DNA of 28,595 bases from positions 1-28,595 of the IMG/VR virus record IMGVR_UViG_3300022591_000461. One strand, 5' to 3'. The notes under the pieces were generated by a model. It did no database searches. It was not told the origin of the DNA and was given only the letters and a program-made list of their open reading frames with translations. The stretch is from a virus. Shown one piece after another: positions 6,862-13,760 of this stretch. Both the position numbers and the translations under genes were made by a program. The stretch's first letter is position 1; each line of letters begins with the position of its first letter.

Positions 6862-9525
6862 AAAATCAAATAGTTTTGCGAATGTGTTATCACTGCGTGT
6901 TTGACTGATGTCCCATTCCAAAACACCGATCAAGTTTTCTAACTTCTCGTCAATGACGGTATTTTCCATAGTGGCGTCATCAAACGGTAAGTCTTTAAAC
7001 CATTGAGGTAATCTAAGTTCATCTACAGGATATGCTACTGAAGTATATCCCATTGGATTATCTTTAACCTTACACACAATGACTTTTGCTCCGTCAACAA
7101 TACTCATAGAGTATTTGTCATTCATCATACGCTTTAAAGTATTCCAGTTTAGACTAGCACGAACGTGTCCGGGCATATTAGTCTTACCTGCTTTCTTTTC
7201 CTTTGCGGCATACTCAGTAATGTTGTTGGCTCGCTTGGGCGAACCTTTCTCCCATCCGGGTCTTGTTTTGAACTCTGTACGGAAATCAGTAATGTACTGT
7301 AATACATCCTCTTTAGCCGCACCATTTAGAACCTGTGTTAGAACTTCACTTAGGAAGTCTTGGATAACAACCGGGGTATCTGAACGCTTGAGGTCAAGCC
7401 CCATGGCTTTAATTTTGCCTGGCTTGCCGTCGATGTCGGCTCGTTTACCTTCTTTGTCGTAATAGAGAACTGCGTATCGCTTCTTAGTAATGAACAAACC
7501 TTTTGATGCGACAATTTCTCGTCCTGCTTTGATAACTTCGCCTCTGGTTTTTGGGCAGTGGAAAGCATCTTGCATGAATTTTGGGAAAGTTCCATTTACT
7601 TCTTCTCCTATGGTATCGTAAAGTTCAATAACTGCTTCTCTACTCCAAGGAATAAGACCTTTGTCGATCTCTTTCTTTAGTGTAGTGTATGCTGAGAAAT
7701 AACAAGAGTCTGTATCGCCATAGATAATTGCCTTACCTACGTGATCATTAGTTCCTGTAATAATTTCATTTACTTTACCGGCCATATGTTGAGCAATCGC
7801 TCTTCCGGTTAGTGTAGTTGATTGACCAATGCGGTTATCAAAAAAGCGACAACCTGGATTTAAAATAGCACCATATAGACTGTTCAAATTGATCTTCTTG
7901 ACCAACTGACGCTTGTCCCAATATTCTTCTTCGATTTTATTGCCAGCCGCAATACATTCTTTGAGTTTTTTCTGCATGTCTTTGCGTTCAGCGTACCAAC
8001 GCTTTAACAGACCTGGAATGATACCTTCTTTTTCGTAAGTAAAGATAGTACCGTTAGCACTAATCATCCAAGGTTGATTGCTTTCAAAGATTAAATCATA
8101 CACTTGTGCGCCACTTAGAGTATCTTCACCACCGCCTTCCCAATCGATAGTAATTTCGCGACCAACATCTCGATCCATAACAGCGGTATACTCTAAAGAA
8201 CCAAAGATACCTTCCCATGCACCAGCAAAGCTACGACCTTTAGCCATTTCTGCTTCAATAAATGCCTTTGTTCCGTCTTGACGTAACTGACCAACAATAG
8301 TTTCTGGGCCCATGTTCAGGGCACGAATAGCAGACGGATACAGTGAGTTGATGTCTAACGAACCAATCCACTCGTGAATTCCTTTCTTAGGAAACGCAAC
8401 ATACGCACCAGCTGCCGCAGTATCAACCCCTGCTTCACGAGAAATACGGTTTGGAACAATCATTCCACGCTTGTGAGCTTCGTTGATAATTGCCTGTTCA
8501 GTTACAGCAACAGCACCCATTGTAGTTTGTAGCAATACAGTACATTCATGTGCTAGTGTGTTAGCAAGATCCAAGAACTTTAACTTCTTATCAAGTTTTT
8601 CCAACAACATACAGTCTTGCCTGTTGTATTCAATAAACTTGCGGAAGTCATTGTTGTATAACTGATCAAGTGTGCCTTCGTAAACTGTTTTGTTCTCACC
8701 AATTTCCATTTCGCCGATAGCATCTAGTCGATATGTATGGCGTTCTTCATAGGTATACTTTCGATACAGCTCCAAACTATCCATATGCACACGACCTACA
8801 AAGTCGTAAGTGATAGCAGTCTTGCCGTACTTCTCGTATTCACGCTTCTTAGGAAATTGATTCCATAAGCAGAATCTACGAGTGTCTTCTTTACTTAGAA
8901 CCTTAGTAACACGATTGACTGTATACGGAATATCAAAGCCTTCTGAGTTCCAACCACTTAGCACATCTGCATCTTCAATAAGATTTAAGAATGTATCTAG
9001 CATCTCGCCTTCGGATTCGAATAGCATCGTGTTTGGAAATTCTGCAACTTGTTTAGTTGCTTCTTCCATTGACATTTTTTTAGGCGGGATAGCCAAACAT
9101 ACCATAGTTTCCATCCACTGTAGGTAGACAGCAATCGCGGTAATTGGCATGAATGCATCTTCGGGTGATGCGTAGCCACGTTCTGGATCGAAGTCTACCT
9201 CAATGTCAAACCATGCTACGTTTAGCTTTGGTGCATCTGCATTGAGATAATTATCCTCTAAACAACGATAAATTGGATTGATGTCGCTTTCGTAAAGTTT
9301 ACGATTGGAATGAATAGCAAGTTCTTTGCGATGTTCTTTAACATTCTTGCTTGTAACACGACTAAGGGGTTCGCCCTTGATTGAAAGGAATTTACCTTTA
9401 GGGTCTTGATAATAAAAGATATGACGAGCTGGATATTCTTTATAATGTCTATTGCCTTGAGCATCACGCTCAACGACATTGATCATATCCTGCTCTCTAT
9501 CATAGAAAGCGTCTACGTAACTCAA
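6856..9525 (-). CDS. gp43: DNA polymerase, T4 gp43-like family B, with 3'-5' exonuclease
   Basis: The replicative polymerase, 889 residues (T4 gp43 is 898). Exonuclease motifs: FDIEVDF (Asp107, Glu109), SGWNSEGFDIP (Asp198) and YNRQDC (about 300-305). Polymerase motifs: A, SLDINSLYPS (Asp391); B, KKINLNSLYGA (about 543-553); C, YGDTDS (Asp604, Asp606), followed by a KKRY motif. The last ten residues, NTFAKLFDFE, match the type of C-terminal peptide by which T4-like polymerases bind the sliding clamp. The start is a TTG at 9525: an AGGAGAAC ribosome-binding site lies 6 bases upstream and no ATG is closer to the conserved N-terminus. The clamp gene follows 61 bases downstream. All active-site residues look intact. 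Confidence 0.97.
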   Translation of the reverse strand: MSYVDAFYDREQDMINVVERDAQGNRHYKEYPARHIFYYQDPKGKFLSIKGEPLSRVTSKNVKEHRKELAIHSNRKLYESDINPIYRCLEDNYLNADAPKLNVAWFDIEVDFDPERGYASPEDAFMPITAIAVYLQWMETMVCLAIPPKKMSMEEATKQVAEFPNTMLFESEGEMLDTFLNLIEDADVLSGWNSEGFDIPYTVNRVTKVLSKEDTRRFCLWNQFPKKREYEKYGKTAITYDFVGRVHMDSLELYRKYTYEERHTYRLDAIGEMEIGENKTVYEGTLDQLYNNDFRKFIEYNRQDCMLLEKLDKKLKFLDLANTLAHECTVLLQTTMGAVAVTEQAIINEAHKRGMIVPNRISREAGVDTAAAGAYVAFPKKGIHEWIGSLDINSLYPSAIRALNMGPETIVGQLRQDGTKAFIEAEMAKGRSFAGAWEGIFGSLEYTAVMDRDVGREITIDWEGGGEDTLSGAQVYDLIFESNQPWMISANGTIFTYEKEGIIPGLLKRWYAERKDMQKKLKECIAAGNKIEEEYWDKRQLVKKINLNSLYGAILNPGCRFFDNRIGQSTTLTGRAIAQHMAGKVNEIITGTNDHVGKAIIYGDTDSCYFSAYTTLKKEIDKGLIPWSREAVIELYDTIGEEVNGTFPKFMQDAFHCPKTRGEVIKAGREIVASKGLFITKKRYAVLYYDKEGKRADIDGKPGKIKAMGLDLKRSDTPVVIQDFLSEVLTQVLNGAAKEDVLQYITDFRTEFKTRPGWEKGSPKRANNITEYAAKEKKAGKTNMPGHVRASLNWNTLKRMMNDKYSMSIVDGAKVIVCKVKDNPMGYTSVAYPVDELRLPQWFKDLPFDDATMENTVIDEKLENLIGVLEWDISQTRSDNTFAKLFDFE

Positions 9526-9602
9526 ATTGTTCTCCTATGCAATTTACGGCTTGCAAATACCAAACTTGCGGATTGTGGCCACGCCTACCTTCTAACTTAT
9601 AT

Positions 9603-9896
9603 TTAAGTAATTATCATCCTAACCAGGCCAAGACTGTCAATACTGACTAACAAGATGTAGTTAGCCAACATGCCAAATGATTTCCTAGTATAAGCGGCCC
9701 AAGCGTACATAGCACAACCGCAGATCCAAATAGGATACAAAGTAAGCAAAGGCGGATTAGGTACAGTAAGCGCCATAGTGATGCTGTTACCGATACTGAT
9801 AGCCCATGCAAGTAGTTCGACACAAAATCGAAACTTGTCGCTTTGCCAATCATCACGTATCCATTCTATTGTAGGTTTAAAAATTGTGTCAATCAT
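9603..9896 (-). CDS. Small integral membrane protein
   Basis: A 97-residue protein with an amphipathic N-terminus (IEWIRDDWQSDKFRF) and about three hydrophobic segments: ELLAWAISIGNSITMAL, PLLTLYPIWICGCAMYAWAA, and FGMLANYILLVSIDSLGLV. The topology resembles small channel or transporter-like proteins (PnuC-like in size and aromatic content), but no signature residue proves this. It overlaps the DsbA-like gene by ATGA and precedes gp43 in the early unit. Similar proteins occur beside replication genes in marine T4-like phages from general recollection. Function unknown. Confidence 0.65.
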   Translation of the reverse strand: MIDTIFKPTIEWIRDDWQSDKFRFCVELLAWAISIGNSITMALTVPNPPLLTLYPIWICGCAMYAWAAYTRKSFGMLANYILLVSIDSLGLVRMIIT

Positions 9897-10156
9897 TCTG
9901 GTAGACGTTTGGTTACGCCAAGAATCATTTCAATATCATTCCATTCTTGTTCGTGATCTTTCCAATTGTCTTTATGTGCGATTGCAATTGCTTTATTGAT
10001 AATGCTAGGTTTAATTTGGAGTTCTTCGGCTACTGCTTTAACTGTTTCTTTAAGACCTTCTTTAAGATCTTCAACTTCACGCAATACATTGCCGCCTTCG
10101 TTGATAAGACGTTCTAGTTTTGCTTTTTCTTCAGGGCCGTACATTCTTGTTGACAT
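9893..10156 (-). CDS. DsbA-like double-stranded DNA-binding protein
   Basis: An 87-residue, largely helical protein (RMYGPEEKAKLERLINEG, then LREVEDLKEGLKETVKAVAEELQIKPSIINKAIAIAHKDN). The layout resembles T4 DsbA-type proteins: a coiled N-terminal helix, a DLKEGLKxTxKxVAEEL centre, and a helix-turn-helix-like IKPSIINKAI. T4 DsbA binds DNA near late promoters and helps late transcription. It is first in an early unit behind a TTGACC-17-TATAAT promoter, with AGGAGAAC 5 bases before the ATG, and is coupled to the next gene by ATGA. The family call is by pattern and could be wrong in detail. Confidence 0.6.
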   Translation of the reverse strand: MSTRMYGPEEKAKLERLINEGGNVLREVEDLKEGLKETVKAVAEELQIKPSIINKAIAIAHKDNWKDHEQEWNDIEMILGVTKRLPE

Positions 10157-10176
10157 AATTGTTCTCCTATAGAACT

Positions 10177-10205
10177 ATTATATAGTCAAAGAAAAAGCCG
10201 GTCAA
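10177..10205 (-). promoter_or_regulatory. Sigma70-type early promoter for the DsbA-like/gp43 unit
   Basis: On the minus strand, -35 TTGACC (10205-10200) is followed after exactly 17 bp by -10 TATAAT (10182-10177). The predicted start lies about 7 bases downstream, leaving a short leader with AGGAGAAC before the ATG at 10156. The -35 box lies within the loop and descending arm of the terminator hairpin that closes the upstream late unit. Confidence 0.75.
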
Positions 10206-10220
10206 CTAAATTGCCGGCTT
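10195..10220 (-). terminator. Intrinsic terminator of the late unit
   Basis: On the minus strand AAGCCGG (10220-10214) pairs with CCGGCTT (10201-10195) around a 12-base loop and runs into a TTTTTC tract. It lies just after the stop of the gene at 10240-11112 and just before the next early promoter, whose -35 it shares. Confidence 0.8.
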
Positions 10221-10239
10221 TTGAGTGTAATTGGTTAAA

Positions 10240-11112
10240 TTACTTTGTTTCTGCTAGTACATCGTACATTTCAAAAACACCACCCATGCGCTCGTATACT
10301 AGACCTGCGTATACTTCTGCTTTGGTTGACTCGTTAAACTTAGCTTGAGCAACACGTTGAGCCCATGCAAACAACGCTGTGTCTACTGGATCAATTTGTT
10401 GTTGTCCACCGCTTTCCTGAACCAACTTGATCATTTCTTTGAATGTCAACTTACGCTCTACGGATTCTTTAACTGGTTTTTTCTGTGCTTTTTCGATGCC
10501 CTTCATACGGTTCATCATCTTGCCACCGTCTTTATCACCAGTAGCCATTTTACCAACGTCTGCTGATGCTTTCTTCACATATGATGATTTAGTTGCATCG
10601 CTAACTTCGTCAACTTTCTTTTTCTTTTTATCAGCAACTGCCTTCTTCATTGGCTCTTTCTTGTTGCCGTCTTTGTCCATATCTAAGAAGTCTGGCTTTG
10701 CACCTTCTTTAACTTCTTTCTTATCGCCTTTCTTCTTAGCAATCATTGCCTTGAATTTTTCTTGAGCCGCTTTTTTAGCATCGCTAGCTTCTTCGATTGA
10801 CTCGTCTTTCTTTTTAGATTCTTTCTCAGCGGCTTTACCACTGTAGTTGTTACCAGCTTTATGAACTACACCGGTTTTGGTTTTAGTTACAGTTCCGCCA
10901 GTTGATGTTTTCTTTGTATCGCCGACCTTAGCGTCTTTGTCAAAGGCTTCTTTCATCTTTGCAGATTCTGCAAGAATAGTTGATTGTCCTGCTAGTACAC
11001 GCATTTGTGCGCTTTCATCTAATTGCACAGACTTTGGCAATTCTGGAGCGGCAACGTGCTCTACAGGGTCATTTAATGTGCTAATTTTAGCAACGAGTGA
11101 TTTGAAATCCAT
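10240..11112 (-). CDS. Lys-rich late protein, possible prohead core/internal protein
   Basis: A 290-residue protein with an N-terminal MDFKSLVAKISTLNDP and a long, low-complexity, Lys/Glu/Ala-rich middle (KKAAQEKFKAMIAKKKG, KKKKKVDEV). Its ordered C-terminal domain, from FKEMIKLVQESG to FEMYDVLAETK, includes DTALFAWAQRVAQAKF. Several sites match the T4 prohead-protease rule ([LI]-x-E, then a small residue): QLDE|S, ILAE|S, SIEE|A, VLAE|T. This composition fits an internal or core-type head protein processed during maturation. A GATAAATA late promoter precedes it, and the intrinsic terminator follows. Its N-terminus differs from the tag shared by its six upstream neighbours. The head location is inference. 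Confidence 0.55.
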   Translation of the reverse strand: MDFKSLVAKISTLNDPVEHVAAPELPKSVQLDESAQMRVLAGQSTILAESAKMKEAFDKDAKVGDTKKTSTGGTVTKTKTGVVHKAGNNYSGKAAEKESKKKDESIEEASDAKKAAQEKFKAMIAKKKGDKKEVKEGAKPDFLDMDKDGNKKEPMKKAVADKKKKKVDEVSDATKSSYVKKASADVGKMATGDKDGGKMMNRMKGIEKAQKKPVKESVERKLTFKEMIKLVQESGGQQQIDPVDTALFAWAQRVAQAKFNESTKAEVYAGLVYERMGGVFEMYDVLAETK

Positions 11113-11144
11113 GTTAGTTTCCTTGACTTTTAAGGTTCATATTA

Positions 11145-11152
11145 TATTTATC
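11145..11152 (-). promoter_or_regulatory. T4-type late promoter, GATAAATA
   Basis: The minus strand reads GATAAATATAATATGAAC, with the 8-base late-promoter core 33 bases upstream of the ATG at 11112. It overlaps the stop codon of the preceding gene. The leader that follows contains AAGGAAAC before the start. T4 late promoters (TATAAATA) are read by gp55-gp33-clamp-modified RNA polymerase; that machinery is not seen here apart from the clamp. Confidence 0.65.
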
Positions 11153-11330
11153 TTTTGATAATAGATTCAGTAGGCTTCTTAGACTTCTTTTTAGTTGATG
11201 GCTGTTTGTAAGTTCCACCAAATAATGTTCCTACTTTAGAACCCCCACCGCCCATAGGCATAGAAGCAATACTACCTGCTCCTGTAGCGCCACCTGATGC
11301 TGATTCTGTTACTATTTCTGCAATTTTCAT
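11148..11330 (-). CDS. Small tagged protein (capsid-targeting-like N-terminus)
   Basis: A 60-residue protein starting MKIAEIVTE|S, one of six in this unit with the pattern M-[KR]-x-x-E-[FILV]-x-x-E that resembles T4 capsid-targeting sequences (T4 IPIII starts MKTYQEFIAE|A). After the putative cut comes a Gly/Ser/Met-rich stretch (GGATGAGSIASMPMGGGG) and a basic tail (KKKSKKPTES). If cleaved, it would leave a short basic peptide of the kind packed with DNA. A GATAAATA core lies only 4 bases before the ATG, so its mRNA could be nearly leaderless if this is the promoter used. No globular domain is visible. Confidence 0.6.
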   Translation of the reverse strand: MKIAEIVTESASGGATGAGSIASMPMGGGGSKVGTLFGGTYKQPSTKKKSKKPTESIIKR

Positions 11331-11334
11331 ACTG

Positions 11335-11342
11335 TATTTATC
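11335..11342 (-). promoter_or_regulatory. T4-type late promoter-like GATAAATA
   Basis: The minus strand reads GATAAATACAGTATGA, with ATGA the start of the 60-aa tagged gene. The extended match to the sequences at 17105 and 11152 favours a promoter, but the short distance means a transcript starting about 6 bases on would have almost no leader. Confidence 0.5.
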
Positions 11343-12402
11343 TTTGGGCTAATTGTATCTTGTAATCTTTAAACGCACTTTGTCTGCTATCAAGCCCACG
11401 TAACCCAGGGTTTATTACCTTAGTTACGGCTGTAGTATCGTTAAAATTATCAACTTTTGCCTGGACTCTATTCTTCCAAAACCATACTGCTACCTTGGCA
11501 GCAGTCATTGGATTTTCAACCATTTCTGGATGTTGTTCTAAAGGAAGTCCTAATGCTTCGCCCGCTCGTTTGTAGTTGTCACGCCCGGTAAGTTGTATAA
11601 ACCCACGCCCTGCGTATCTAGATCCATCGCCTGCTTTTGTGTTACCTAAGGCTTTTGCTTTTTTAGGAGCATGTTTTGGGTCGTATTTTTTGAAGTCTAA
11701 ACTACCACCAATTTCTTTCATCTTGGTAAAGTTTAATGTTTCGTGTTGACATTGTGCCATAAATTGTGCAAGTTCAGTTCCTTTGAGTCCTGATTTCATT
11801 GCTACATTTTTTAGTGTTGATTCTGCTTCAGCTGGACTAACTTTTTTAACAGGAGCCGCCACTGGCGCTTTTGCCTGATGTGGTGTTTGTTGTTTAACTT
11901 GTTGTACCGCTACTGGCTTTTCTTGATGTTTGTTTTTTGCTTCGGCATCACCTGCATGACCAAACGCTAGTCCAGTAGCAAGTGCGCCAGCGGCAGCGAT
12001 ATCTTTCCAGCCCTCTTCAATATCGTTATTAGCAATATCTTGTTCTAAATCTCTCACAATCAAATGAAGAAATTCTTTAGCGGCACCGTCACCCCATTCT
12101 AAACTTTTAATAATAGCGTGTGCGCCTTCGGTGCCAACTTGTTGTACAATATGTGTTAGTAATTCTTTAGTTATGTGTGGCAATCCTTCTGGATCGCCTT
12201 CGGACTCGTGTTTGGCACGACCAGCTTTCATATTAGCTAACCAGTGTGCCATACGAGCTTTTTCGCCGGTGCTATGTTTAGCAGTTTTACGTAAACTGCT
12301 TACACTGGCCTTTGTATTGACTCCGCTACGTTTAGCCAATCCCTTGCGACCAGGCTTCTTGCCATCAGCAAAGTTTTCTAGAATAACTTCATGAATTCTC
12401 AT
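11338..12402 (-). CDS. Tagged GH19 chitinase/lysozyme-like protein
   Basis: A 354-residue protein. The start at 12402 (MRIHEVILE|N) is preferred over an in-frame codon 12 bases upstream, because it forms TAATG with the upstream stop and gives the shared tag. Residues 11-66 are basic (KPGRKGLAKRSGVNTK, MAHWLANMKAG). A second prohead-protease-like site is NDIEE|G (128-131). Next come a hydrophobic Ala/Gly stretch, a Pro/Ala/Lys linker and a C-terminal GH19-type domain with QCQHETLNF (general-acid Glu221), SRYAGRGFIQLTG (261-273) and AVWFWKN. GH19 enzymes cut chitin or peptidoglycan glycan chains. Being tagged and in the late unit, it may be packed in the head or virion, unlike the lysis enzyme at 24028. 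Location is inferred. Confidence 0.75.
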   Translation of the reverse strand: MRIHEVILENFADGKKPGRKGLAKRSGVNTKASVSSLRKTAKHSTGEKARMAHWLANMKAGRAKHESEGDPEGLPHITKELLTHIVQQVGTEGAHAIIKSLEWGDGAAKEFLHLIVRDLEQDIANNDIEEGWKDIAAAGALATGLAFGHAGDAEAKNKHQEKPVAVQQVKQQTPHQAKAPVAAPVKKVSPAEAESTLKNVAMKSGLKGTELAQFMAQCQHETLNFTKMKEIGGSLDFKKYDPKHAPKKAKALGNTKAGDGSRYAGRGFIQLTGRDNYKRAGEALGLPLEQHPEMVENPMTAAKVAVWFWKNRVQAKVDNFNDTTAVTKVINPGLRGLDSRQSAFKDYKIQLAQR

Positions 12403-13010
12403 TAGCAGTTCCACTTACGTAGAGCCAGTGCTTTACGTGTTGGTTTACCGTTAGGCTTTTTCATCGGGCCTTTCATACCGCCCATTCTAGCACAGAATGA
12501 TTTACGGCGTTTAGCCGCCTTACTGCCTTTTTTAAGTTTGCTAGGTTTTGTAGTTACAGCAGTTTGTAAGTGACTACCAGGATGCTCTCTACGATAACTA
12601 GCAACACCTTTCTTGTTTAGACCACCATTCTTATTTTTACCAGCCTTACGATGCCATGCGGCAGATTCATCTAATAGTTCTAAGTCGTCTACAGTTTCAA
12701 AGTCTTCCCAGATAACTTCACTATCAACACCGTGAGCTTCTGCAAGACTTTCTACCATATCTTCGATAATATCAAATAGTTGATCTGCATCTAGGCTTTC
12801 ATTCTTAGGCTTCTTGTGGTGCTTCTTCATATTGATAGCAATAGCGGCCTGTTGCGCCGGACTACCTGCTTCTTCAACACTTTCGTTAGGCACACAGTTA
12901 TTGACTCTAACACCACCTTTGATCTTGGTGCCTTCTTTGTGCTTGCCTTTCCAGCATTTGGGATCTAAACGCTGTTTAACAGCTTCGGTAATAAATTCAC
13001 TCGCTCTCAT
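12402..13010 (-). CDS. Tagged basic protein (DUF6321-like C-terminus)
   Basis: A 202-residue protein with the clearest tag in the set, MRASEFITE|A. The N-terminal part has KQRLDPKCWKGKHKEGT, and the middle is acidic and helical (LFDIIEDMVESLAEAHG, with LAE|A as another cleavage-like site, and LLDE|S). The C-terminus is very basic with the pattern GLNKKGVASYRREHPGS, then RRKSFCARMGGMKG and TRKALALRKWNC, which matches my recollection of DUF6321 proteins of large phages. The basic domain suggests binding to DNA or RNA. AGGAGG lies 7 bases before the start; TAATG couples it to the GH19 gene. Packaging with DNA is inference. Confidence 0.7.
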   Translation of the reverse strand: MRASEFITEAVKQRLDPKCWKGKHKEGTKIKGGVRVNNCVPNESVEEAGSPAQQAAIAINMKKHHKKPKNESLDADQLFDIIEDMVESLAEAHGVDSEVIWEDFETVDDLELLDESAAWHRKAGKNKNGGLNKKGVASYRREHPGSHLQTAVTTKPSKLKKGSKAAKRRKSFCARMGGMKGPMKKPNGKPTRKALALRKWNC

Positions 13011-13107
13011 ACGGTATTCCTCCTAACCCACATCCAAAGCGGGCAAGACCTTCATAAAGTTGTTTACACAGGGCTGTAAGGGTTTCTTTTAGCATCGGTG
13101 CCATCAT
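12997..13107 (-). CDS. Possible small protein, 36 aa
   Basis: A short reading frame with tandem ATGs at 13107 and 13104 and a further in-frame ATG at 13095. It encodes [16 protein letters not shown] followed by LARFGCGLGGIPYESE. It overlaps the start of the next gene by 14 bases in another frame. The amphipathic helix and GCGLGG turn look protein-like, and it fills most of an otherwise empty gap, but no strong ribosome-binding site is seen. Function unknown. Confidence 0.35.
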   Translation of the reverse strand: MMAPMLKETLTALCKQLYEGLARFGCGLGGIPYESE

Positions 13108-13141
13108 CCTCTGGGTATACTGGATATTGATCGGGGTTCAT
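13064..13141 (-). CDS. Possible tiny protein, 25 aa
   Basis: The ATG at 13141 overlaps the stop of the A-type carrier gene as ATGA, the arrangement used by most real genes here. The product, [14 protein letters not shown] plus 11 residues, is Pro/Asp-rich with no motif. Its frame overlaps the 36-aa candidate that follows. It may be a real coupled peptide or just a spacer; evidence is weak. Confidence 0.3.
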   Translation of the reverse strand: MNPDQYPVYPEDDGTDAKRNPYSPV

Positions 13142-13464
13142 ACTGAAAAGGAACTCCCACATCCACATGTTGTTGTTGCATTAGGGTTTTTAATAGTAAA
13201 ACTACTGCCCATCAATTCATCTTTGTAATCAATGGTTGCACCTTGTAGATATTGCATACTCATTGAATCAACAAGGACTTTAAATCTTTCGTCTAGCGCA
13301 AATTCAAAGTCGTCTTCGTTTTTTTCTTCGTCAAATGTAAAACCATAACTGAAACCGCTACATCCGCCTCCTTGTACAAAAGTACGTAATGCAAGGTTAG
13401 GATTATTTTCTTCGGCTAATAAATCTATGATTTTGTTTTTTGCTGTTTCAGTTATCTCGACCAT
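13138..13464 (-). CDS. A-type iron-sulfur cluster carrier (HesB/IscA/ErpA-like)
   Basis: A 108-residue protein with all the hallmarks of A-type carriers, which accept Fe-S clusters from the assembly machinery and deliver them to apo-enzymes. It begins [19 protein letters not shown], has [11 protein letters not shown] (Cys35), and ends TTTCGCGSS (Cys100, Cys102), giving the three invariant Cys. The length equals that of cellular homologues and nothing seems missing. It lies in the late unit among the tagged genes but lacks the tag itself, overlapping the upstream gene by 13 bases. With the ferredoxin at 26815 it shows that the phage invests in Fe-S chemistry. The client protein is unknown. Confidence 0.93.
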   Translation of the reverse strand: MVEITETAKNKIIDLLAEENNPNLALRTFVQGGGCSGFSYGFTFDEEKNEDDFEFALDERFKVLVDSMSMQYLQGATIDYKDELMGSSFTIKNPNATTTCGCGSSFSV

Positions 13465-13760
13465 TCGTCATCTCCCACAGGCTTTTCGCCAGTCATATAA
13501 GGTAAACTAAACCAAAGTTTAAACCATTCTGGTGTTCCGGGCTGAATATTATGTTTATTCATCAACTCGCCTTTGGTGTTTCCAGTAGTACTTATGTTAC
13601 TACCTTCCATACCTTTGTATTCTTGCAATTTTGCAGGATGTCCTAGTCCTGCTAGGTATTGTAACGATTTTAATTCGTGAATAGGATCGCTAGGGTCAAG
13701 CTGGCAATCTTCATTGCTATCTTGATTTAGGTTATCAGTAGTGATCCTGTATTGTTTCAT
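13452..13760 (-). CDS. Hypothetical late protein, 102 aa
   Basis: A protein I cannot assign. The N-terminus is polar ([18 protein letters not shown]). A short helical motif, [12 protein letters not shown], is of a kind seen in many marine T4-like phage proteins. The C-terminal half has [20 protein letters not shown] and [18 protein letters not shown], an aromatic element also seen in other phage proteins. It lacks the capsid-targeting-like tag of its neighbours. The upstream gene ends at 13761, the next base, so the two are likely cotranslated. Confidence 0.6.
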   Translation of the reverse strand: MKQYRITTDNLNQDSNEDCQLDPSDPIHELKSLQYLAGLGHPAKLQEYKGMEGSNISTTGNTKGELMNKHNIQPGTPEWFKLWFSLPYMTGEKPVGDDEWSR

